This document shows, piece after piece, positions 6,555 to 11,048 of a stretch of DNA of 11,048 nucleotides. The stretch is from assembly GCA_009774395.1 (NCBI GenBank), contig VSNQ01000143.1, positions 1-11,048 of the forward strand, given 5' to 3'. The notes beneath the pieces are model-generated. The model was given only the letters and a program-made list of their open reading frames with translations, was not told where the DNA came from and made no database searches. Source of the DNA: Lachnospiraceae bacterium. Lineage in GTDB: Bacteria; Bacillota; Clostridia; Lachnospirales; Lachnospiraceae. Within the stretch, counting starts at the first letter, position 1. Every line of letters begins with the position of its first letter. Made by a program: the position numbers and the translations under genes.

Positions 6555-7301
6555 ATGTTAGAAATAAAAGATGTCATGTATTATTACAAATCGCAGAAAG
6601 ACAAGGTGATATTGAATCATATATCATACAGCTTTGAAGAAGGGAAGATGTATGCTGTTTTAGGTACAAGCGGCTCTGGGAAGACCACGCTGCTTTCCCT
6701 GCTGGCAGGGCTTGATGTGCCGGTGGAGGGAGAAATCTGTATGAACGGTGTAAATATCATGCAAAAAGGCTTAAACGGGCATAGGAAAGAAAACATCTCA
6801 CTTGTATTTCAGAACTACAATCTGATTGATTACCTTACGCCAGTTGAAAATGTCAGGCTTGGCGGAAAAGAAGATGCAATGGTTTTATTAAGGTCAATGG
6901 GACTGGATGAAACCCAGAGCAGGCGCAACGTCATGCAGCTTTCCGGCGGGCAGCAGCAGAGGGTTGCCATAGCGAGGGCATTGGCAAGCAATGCACCTGT
7001 CCTGCTGGCAGACGAGCCGACAGGAAATCTGGACGAAGACACTGCAAATGAGATTATTGCTATTTTTTCAGATCTGGCGCATAAAAAAAACAAATGTGTG
7101 ATTATGGTTACGCACAGTAAGGAACTGGCTCAGAAAGCGGATGTCATTTTGACTTTGAAGAAAGGTTCGATTGTGGGAACTGAGGATACTGTGATGGATG
7201 AGAAAATAAGAGGGGCGCTATTGGAGAAGGTTGAAGGGCTTTCTGCCCCGGATGATCTAAGAGATAAAATAATGCAGGAAATTGAAAAACAAAACAGTTA
7301 A
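6555..7301 (+). CDS. ABC transporter ATPase of MacB/LolD type (Vex2-like)
   Basis: This 248-residue ATPase has every nucleotide-binding motif: Walker A GTSGSGKTT (37-45), Q loop FQNYN (Gln86), signature LSGGQQQR (129-136), Walker B VLLADEPT (149-156) with Glu154, and switch His187 (VTHS). The segment ISLVFQNYNLIDYL and overall length closely recall Vex2 of Streptococcus pneumoniae, judged from memory. AGGAGGG at 6544-6550 precedes the ATG by 4 bases. The gene ends the first ABC operon and should energise the permease 1/permease 2 pair in the cytoplasm. About 30 extra residues at the C-terminus (from about 218) have no assignable role. The ATPase class is highly confident; the substrate of the complex is not known. 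Confidence 0.93.
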   Translation: MLEIKDVMYYYKSQKDKVILNHISYSFEEGKMYAVLGTSGSGKTTLLSLLAGLDVPVEGEICMNGVNIMQKGLNGHRKENISLVFQNYNLIDYLTPVENVRLGGKEDAMVLLRSMGLDETQSRRNVMQLSGGQQQRVAIARALASNAPVLLADEPTGNLDEDTANEIIAIFSDLAHKKNKCVIMVTHSKELAQKADVILTLKKGSIVGTEDTVMDEKIRGALLEKVEGLSAPDDLRDKIMQEIEKQNS

Positions 7302-7402
7302 GCTGCTCATGTCAGAACTGTGCAGGCGGCAATCTTAAATTGATGCCATAGGAATTTGGGTACTCGCAGGCGAAAGTATTGAAGAATGACGGAAACCCAC
7401 GG

Positions 7403-7463
7403 GGAGTTTTCGTGATAATATAAGGGTTCCCGTGATAGTGTAAGGAGTTTCTGTGATAATACA
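7403..7463 (+). repeat. Three tandem imperfect 20-21-bp repeats
   Basis: The units are 7403-7423 (GGAGTTTTCGTGATAATATA plus A), 7424-7443 (GGGTTCCCGTGATAGTGTAA) and 7444-7463 (GGAGTTTCTGTGATAATACA). They share GTGATA at a period of 20-21 bp, two helical turns. The last unit with its flank is a palindrome: TTCTGTG (7449-7455) and CACAGAA (7462-7468) around 6 bases. A 9-bp direct repeat GAAGAATGA lies on both sides (7381-7389 and 7466-7474). These may be protein-binding sites or the relic of an insertion-sequence end. Confidence 0.6.
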
Positions 7464-7520
7464 CAGAAGAATGATAAAATTAGCTGTCTGAAAGACGGAT
7501 GTACATATTGAAAGCATTTG

Positions 7521-7552
7521 CAGCAGGAGGGCCTGGCATGGTTTTCCTGCTG
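7521..7552 (+). terminator. GC-rich hairpin after ATPase gene, possible weak terminator
   Basis: CAGCAGGA at 7521-7528 pairs with TCCTGCTG at 7545-7552 around a 16-base loop. It lies between the two operons, 220 bp after the ATPase stop. No T-run follows, so it is a poor intrinsic terminator and may only be an RNA structure. Confidence 0.3.
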
Positions 7553-7576
7553 TTGCATATCTAAGTAAAAAATATG

Positions 7577-7605
7577 TTGACAAATAGTTTCAGGTGTAAT
7601 AAAAT
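7577..7605 (+). promoter_or_regulatory. Consensus sigma-A promoter of the second operon
   Basis: The -35 box TTGACA at 7577-7582 is a perfect match. The spacer is exactly 17 bp and the -10 box is TAAAAT at 7600-7605. Transcription should start near 7612, about 35 bases before the first ATG at 7646. Nearly all of the promoter lies inside a perfect inverted repeat, so strong basal activity under tight repression is expected. Confidence 0.85.
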
Positions 7606-7626
7606 TATTACACCTGAAACTATTTG
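7581..7626. promoter_or_regulatory. Perfect 46-bp inverted repeat, likely repressor operator
   Basis: Left arm 7581-7602 and right arm 7605-7626 are perfect 22-base complements separated by AA. The core of the arms reads CAGGTGTAATAA and TTATTACACCTG. The left arm covers the end of the -35 and the spacer; the right arm covers the end of the -10, the start site and the early leader. A dimer or pair of dimers bound here would block RNA polymerase. The ArsR-type product of the second downstream gene is the obvious candidate. Too long for one typical ArsR dimer (arms of about 12), so two dimers are possible. Confidence 0.75.
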
Positions 7627-7645
7627 ATTTGAAAGGAGAAGAAAA

Positions 7646-7882
7646 ATGGGAAACATCGCAGTCATTATGCCCATAATCGGCGCAATCGGTTTTATTGTCA
7701 TTGTTGCAATCATACTGGTTATCAGGAGCAAGGAGAAACAGGAGAGGATAAAAATTGTTGATGCGGCAACATTTAAGAGTTTTGCAGAGGAAATGAAACG
7801 TGAGAATACCGAAATGAAAAAAGACCTGCAGACCATAAAGGAAAAAGTAGAAGCCATTGACAAGATGATGAAAGATATTTGA
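7646..7882 (+). CDS. Small membrane protein with C-terminal coiled coil (PspB-like architecture)
   Basis: This 78-residue protein has one transmembrane helix (about residues 5-26, IAVIMPIIGAIGFIVIVAII) followed by a basic stretch (RSKEKQERIK). A charged heptad-rich helix runs to the end (FAEEMKRENTEMKKDLQTIK, then EKVEAIDKMM). The size, single helix and terminal coiled coil resemble the phage-shock adaptor PspB, although I see no sequence match that would prove homology. An AAGGAG site at 7632-7637 precedes the ATG. It is the first gene after the strong palindromic promoter. The regulator gene begins 2 bases after its stop. It may tie the cytoplasmic regulator or the ABC transporter to the membrane, or act as a membrane-stress sensor. 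Function unknown; a real gene by its ribosome-binding site, promoter and operon position. Confidence 0.75.
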   Translation: MGNIAVIMPIIGAIGFIVIVAIILVIRSKEKQERIKIVDAATFKSFAEEMKRENTEMKKDLQTIKEKVEAIDKMMKDI

Positions 7883-7884
7883 TT

Positions 7885-8262
7885 ATGGGAAATTTTGTTG
7901 GAGATTTAAACTTAAAAAAATATGAGGATTACATCAATGTTTTTGATGCCCTTTCACACCCGGCACGGATAAAGATCATCGGCATACTGGCAGAAGGGCG
8001 GCAGTATGTGAGTGAGCTGGCCCGTCTGGTAAATATCAGCAGGCCTCTGCTCTATATGCATTTAAAGAAGCTGGAAACTGCCCGGCTTGTCACCAGCGCA
8101 ATGGAAATATCGGAAAGCGGGAAAGCTATGAAGTATTATGCACTGGAAGATTTTGAATTGCAGATTACGAAGGAATTACTGAACGAGCTTTCGCAGAACA
8201 TTATCATTGAAACACCGTCTAAAGACAGCGATTCGTCGGGGATGGGAAAGGGAGGATTCTGA
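7885..8262 (+). CDS. ArsR-type winged-helix regulator without metal-site cysteines
   Basis: This 125-residue protein opens FDALSHPARIKIIGILAEGR, the typical ArsR/HTH_20 entry helices. The recognition region is YVSELARLVNISRPLLYMHL followed by KKLETARLV, and the wing is SESGKAMKYYAL. It has no cysteine at all, so the classical ELCVC thiol metal site is absent; the signal is more likely a protein, a small molecule or none. A C-terminal helix (ITKELLNELSQNI) may dimerise. I chose the ATG at 7885, 2 bases after the upstream stop; a TTG at 7879 overlapping that stop is an alternative. No strong ribosome-binding site is seen, so expression probably depends on coupling. It is likely the autorepressor binding the 46-bp palindrome. 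Confidence 0.85.
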   Translation: MGNFVGDLNLKKYEDYINVFDALSHPARIKIIGILAEGRQYVSELARLVNISRPLLYMHLKKLETARLVTSAMEISESGKAMKYYALEDFELQITKELLNELSQNIIIETPSKDSDSSGMGKGGF

Positions 8263-8266
8263 TTAA

Positions 8267-8719
8267 ATGAAAAAGAGTGTAACGAAAAAAATTATGGCCT
8301 GTTTTGCCATGTTTTCCTGCCTGCTTATCAGCGGGTGTGGGGACAGCAGCAAAGACCAGATCATTGCAGTTTATGATTATTCAAGCAGTACAGAAAAAGA
8401 ATATGGTGGTGCGGATAAAGCCGCAGATGATTTGGTCAATAAGCTTTGCGATTACTTTTTAGACGGGGAAAGTGAAACGGAAGAAATACCGGGTGAGGCA
8501 TCTGGCTATAAAAGGATAGATGTCTTTCAGACTGACAGTTATGCATCAGCAGGGCAGCAGAAAACGGATGGGAACAGGATCATACATATTGAACTGTATC
8601 GATACAATGATGAAATTTATTGTAAAGCCAGTTTTGATTTTTCGGATCAGGAATATACGGCAAAACTGCCCGCAGAGATTTCAGCACAGGTGGAAAAGCT
8701 GGAGGCGGAAGGGCAGTAA
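8267..8719 (+). CDS. Lipoprotein of unknown family, second ABC operon
   Basis: This 150-residue protein starts MKKSVTKK, followed by a hydrophobic core and lipobox LISGC with lipidated Cys24. The mature part is about 126 residues, acidic, with alternating polar strands such as IHIELYRYNDEIYCKASFDF. The end is helical (AEISAQVEKLEAE). GGAGG at 8251-8255, within the end of the regulator gene, lies 11 bases before the ATG. The gene is 4 bp after the regulator stop and 25 bp before the ATPase start. It should sit on the outer membrane face and may be an accessory or immunity-type subunit for the ABC transporter encoded next. Not recognised as a known family, and not obviously similar to the first lipoprotein. 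Confidence 0.8.
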   Translation: MKKSVTKKIMACFAMFSCLLISGCGDSSKDQIIAVYDYSSSTEKEYGGADKAADDLVNKLCDYFLDGESETEEIPGEASGYKRIDVFQTDSYASAGQQKTDGNRIIHIELYRYNDEIYCKASFDFSDQEYTAKLPAEISAQVEKLEAEGQ

Positions 8720-8744
8720 AAAATCATGGAAAGGGGTTGTTCCT

Positions 8745-9596
8745 ATGGAATTGGTTTTAGAGGATATCACGAAAAAATATAAAGATAAAACGGCTGTACA
8801 GAATGTCAGAGCCATACTGCACAGCGGGCAGCTTATAGGGCTGATCGGGAAGAACGGGGCGGGAAAGACCACGCTCCTGAAACTGCTTTCCACAATCTTA
8901 AAGCCTACGAGCGGGCGCATCCTGCTGGATGGGCAGGATATTGTGAAAAATCCTAATGTTATGAGAAGCATGGTAGGCTATCTGCCGCAGGAGGTTTCCG
9001 CTTACCCGAATCTGACGGTACTCGAATATCTTTCCTATATAGCATCCGTAAAAGGGATAAAAAAGAAAGATGCAGAAAAACAGATAAACAGCCTGCTGAC
9101 GGATTTCCATTTGGAGAATGCAAAGGGTAAGCGTATGGGGAACTGCTCCGGCGGCATGAAGCAGAGGGTTGGCATTATCTGCGCTTTGTTAGGTGACCCG
9201 CAGATCATCATTATAGATGAGCCTACTACCGGGTTAGACCCGGAAGAGAGGATTGCAGTCCGCAATATCCTGTCACGCTTATCCAGAGAGCGGATTGTCA
9301 TTTTATCGACGCACATCGTATCGGATATTGAGGCGGTTGCCTCTCGGATACTGCTGTTGCAGCAGGGCAGCCTTGTCTTTAACGGCAGCCCGGAAGAACT
9401 GATTGCAAGGGCTAAAGGGTGTGTATGGGAGTATATGCTGCCGTCCCTGCGGGAAGATATGAAAGGCATCAGCAGCATGGTGCAGACTGAAAAGGGCATC
9501 CACATACGGCAGGTAAGCCGGAAAAAGCCTTGGGAACAGGCAGTCCCGGTAAACAGCACACTGGAAGATGCCTGCCTTTTCGTTATGGAGGGATGA
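8745..9596 (+). CDS. ABC transporter ATPase, CcmA/NatA (ABC-2 partner) type
   Basis: This 283-residue ATPase has Walker A GKNGAGKTT (35-43), Q loop Gln82 (YLPQE), signature CSGGMKQR (134-141), Walker B IIIIDEPTTGLD (154-165) with Glu159, and switch His190 (STHI). Cys134 replaces the usual Leu or Tyr at the first signature position. Residues after about 215 form the extra domain of this class (VFNGSPEELIARAKGCVWEY onward). I chose the ATG at 8745, with GGAAAGGGG at 8728-8736 upstream. The same frame is open back to 8520, but only as a shadow of the lipoprotein gene. The stop precedes the permease ATG by 2 bases. It should power export through that permease. The class is highly confident; the substrate is unknown. 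Confidence 0.93.
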   Translation: MELVLEDITKKYKDKTAVQNVRAILHSGQLIGLIGKNGAGKTTLLKLLSTILKPTSGRILLDGQDIVKNPNVMRSMVGYLPQEVSAYPNLTVLEYLSYIASVKGIKKKDAEKQINSLLTDFHLENAKGKRMGNCSGGMKQRVGIICALLGDPQIIIIDEPTTGLDPEERIAVRNILSRLSRERIVILSTHIVSDIEAVASRILLLQQGSLVFNGSPEELIARAKGCVWEYMLPSLREDMKGISSMVQTEKGIHIRQVSRKKPWEQAVPVNSTLEDACLFVMEG

Positions 9597-9598
9597 CT

Positions 9599-11048
9599 AT
9601 GAAACTATATATCATTTACCAGGTGATGAAAGCCGATCTGCTGGAAAGGGTAAGGCGGTCTTCATTTCTGATCATGTGTATATTTGCCATGTTCCTTGCG
9701 TTCTTTTCCGTTCCCGATGTGGAAGCGCCGCTGGTATCCATCTGCATGGAACCGGGCATATTCAGCCAGGGCTCCAATCCGTCATGGATTCCCATTGCCA
9801 TAGCCTTATGCGGCGGGGTGCTGTTCCCCATGATCGGGCTTTCTTTTGTAAAAAACAATATCAGCATGGACAGGGAAAGCGGCCTGCTGTATGGCCTGCA
9901 GTCCATGAATATGAAAAAGGGGAACTATATTATCGGGAAATTCCTTTCCAATTTATCTGTGCTGACCGTTATGTGGCTGTTTGTGATACTTGGGGCTGCT
10001 CTGATGCTCCCTTTCCGGTTTCCGAATCAGCCATTGTCTTTTTATGATTTTGTCAGCCCTTTTATCGGCATTTATCCAGGGATTGTTTTTGCCTCTGCTT
10101 TTGCAGTCCTGTTGGAGAGTGTCCCCTTTATCAGCAGCAAGGCCGGAAATGCTGTCGGGCTTACAGCCCTTTTTGTAATGTTCCTTGTCAATTATTCAGC
10201 CAGTGGTTATAGCAATCCGCTGCTTAGTGCATTCGATTATGGAAATTACAGATGGGTTATGGACAGTATCAACAATGCAGTGATTCCCATAATCGGGCGC
10301 GAGGTGCGGGAAACAGGCATACTTGTACCCGGAGGGATGTTTGCAGGCAGTAAGGGCGGACAGGAGCTGGTTTTTCATGGCCTTTTATGGAACTGGCAGT
10401 ATCTTATAGATAAGATCATCCTGACCGCCATAAGCATGGCGCTTATCCTGTCAGCGGTCATTTTACTGGAAACGGCAGAGAAAAACAAAAAGGCATCTTC
10501 CCGGAGCCTGCGGGAAAAAGGGCGGAAGGGTGGAAAATCCATTTACTGTACAAACCAATTCATGATGGAGCGCAGGCTTCTCTTAAAAAGCCTGCCCAAA
10601 AGCTGCCTTGTGATAAATGTGGGACTGTGGATATACAGCATTTTTGCTCCGCTCCAATATGTGCAGGGTTATTTGTGGATCATCATGCTGATCTGTTCAG
10701 TGGCCTTGTTTTCACAGATGGGATGCCGGGAGCATGAGAACGGCCTGACAGAGTGTTTTGTAACCATAAAATCTTCTTTAGTCCGGCAGATGATATATTC
10801 TTATTTATGGGCGGCGGTTATACTATTTATGTTTTCCATGCCTGCTATCATAAGATGCTTTGGGGAACAGAAATTTTTGTGTTCGTGCAGTTATATTGCG
10901 TTTTCATTTTTTATACCTGCGTTGGCCTGTTTTTTAGGGGAGTATTCCAAATCGCGGCGGGCTTTTGAAACAGTATATCTGCTGATATGCTTCCTGCTGT
11001 TAAATATGCCGTCATTCCTGTTTCAGGGATATGTGGTGGCGGTGATGG
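9599..11048 (+). CDS. Large ABC-2-type permease, 3' end outside window
   Basis: The frame is open from ATG 9599 to the window edge, 483 codons without a stop. GGAGGG at 9587-9592 lies 6 bases upstream; an ATG at 9593, overlapping the ATPase stop, is in frame but too close to that site. I count about eleven hydrophobic helices (roughly residues 21-38, 63-84, 115-137, 151-172, 184-200, 273-292, 337-355, 359-375, 401-418, 432-447, 460-482). A cytoplasmic DRESGL motif (91-96) follows helix 2, as in ABC-2 membrane subunits after their second helix. A similar REHENGL (377-383) follows helix 8. The protein therefore looks like two ABC-2 halves in one chain, which could replace a dimer. It is the partner of the ATPase just upstream. 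Confidence 0.88.
   Translation, partial: MKLYIIYQVMKADLLERVRRSSFLIMCIFAMFLAFFSVPDVEAPLVSICMEPGIFSQGSNPSWIPIAIALCGGVLFPMIGLSFVKNNISMDRESGLLYGLQSMNMKKGNYIIGKFLSNLSVLTVMWLFVILGAALMLPFRFPNQPLSFYDFVSPFIGIYPGIVFASAFAVLLESVPFISSKAGNAVGLTALFVMFLVNYSASGYSNPLLSAFDYGNYRWVMDSINNAVIPIIGREVRETGILVPGGMFAGSKGGQELVFHGLLWNWQYLIDKIILTAISMALILSAVILLETAEKNKKASSRSLREKGRKGGKSIYCTNQFMMERRLLLKSLPKSCLVINVGLWIYSIFAPLQYVQGYLWIIMLICSVALFSQMGCREHENGLTECFVTIKSSLVRQMIYSYLWAAVILFMFSMPAIIRCFGEQKFLCSCSYIAFSFFIPALACFLGEYSKSRRAFETVYLLICFLLLNMPSFLFQGYVVAVM

Noticed and set aside
7403..7463. The three repeats as a CRISPR array
   Set aside because: The repeats are directly adjacent with no spacers, and no cas genes are present.
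7307..7558. Minus-strand open frames in the inter-operon gap
   Set aside because: No ribosome-binding site or recognisable domain; their composition follows the tandem repeats.
7581..7626. The 46-bp inverted repeat as an intrinsic terminator
   Set aside because: Two-base centre, AT-rich arms, no following T-run, and it contains a consensus promoter; an operator fits better.
8520..8744. Open frame extending the second ATPase upstream to 8520
   Set aside because: It shadows the lipoprotein gene; the ATPase fold begins at the ATG at 8745, which has a ribosome-binding site.
9568..10047. 159-codon plus-strand open frame
   Set aside because: Out of frame with the multi-helix permease that occupies the same DNA; Cys/His/Arg-rich composition typical of a shadow frame.

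Overview
The window looks like Clostridia DNA, most likely Lachnospiraceae or a relative. Gram-positive Shine-Dalgarno sites (AGGAGGG and similar) precede most genes. The protein families (Tn916-type regulators, an OmpR/HisK pair, FtsX-type and ABC-2 exporters, lipoboxes) are typical of gut Firmicutes. The taxon is inferred from style and family content, not from a marker gene.

Layout. 1-186 is the 3' end of an AT-rich alpha/beta hydrolase. 359-1001 (+) holds two overlapping small regulators, a sigma-70-like protein and a short HTH protein, matching the orf7/orf8 regulatory pair of Tn916-like integrative conjugative elements. No excisionase, integrase or orf9-type repressor is visible, so the DNA that follows is probably cargo of such an element or a remnant of one. 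1078-3055 (-) is a histidine kinase and OmpR-type response regulator; the regulator starts at a TTG. From 3251 (+), divergent from the two-component genes, run a repeat-bearing lipoprotein, two FtsX/MacB-type permeases and their ATPase. Gene content and ATPase sequence resemble the Vex1-Vex3/VncRS locus of Streptococcus pneumoniae (resemblance judged from memory). The second permease has an in-frame TGA just before its last membrane helix. The reading frame continues for 34 codons beyond it and encodes the expected final helix and KPKEIL tail.

7302-7645 is a 344-bp intergenic region. It contains three tandem imperfect 20-21-bp repeats, a GC-rich hairpin, and a consensus promoter embedded in a perfect 46-bp inverted repeat. 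That promoter drives a second operon: a PspB-shaped single-helix/coiled-coil protein, a cysteine-free ArsR-type regulator, another lipoprotein, a CcmA/NatA-type ABC ATPase, and a large permease that runs off the right edge. The permease has about eleven helices and looks like two ABC-2 halves joined.

Working model: this is a cargo island carrying two independently regulated exporter modules, each with its own lipoprotein and dedicated sensor or repressor. They would plausibly serve defence against, or export of, antimicrobial peptides or other membrane-active compounds. The substrate cannot be read from the sequence. The most notable points are the promoter-containing perfect palindrome beside an ArsR-type regulator, the nonsense codon in the permease, and the uncharacterised five-gene second operon.
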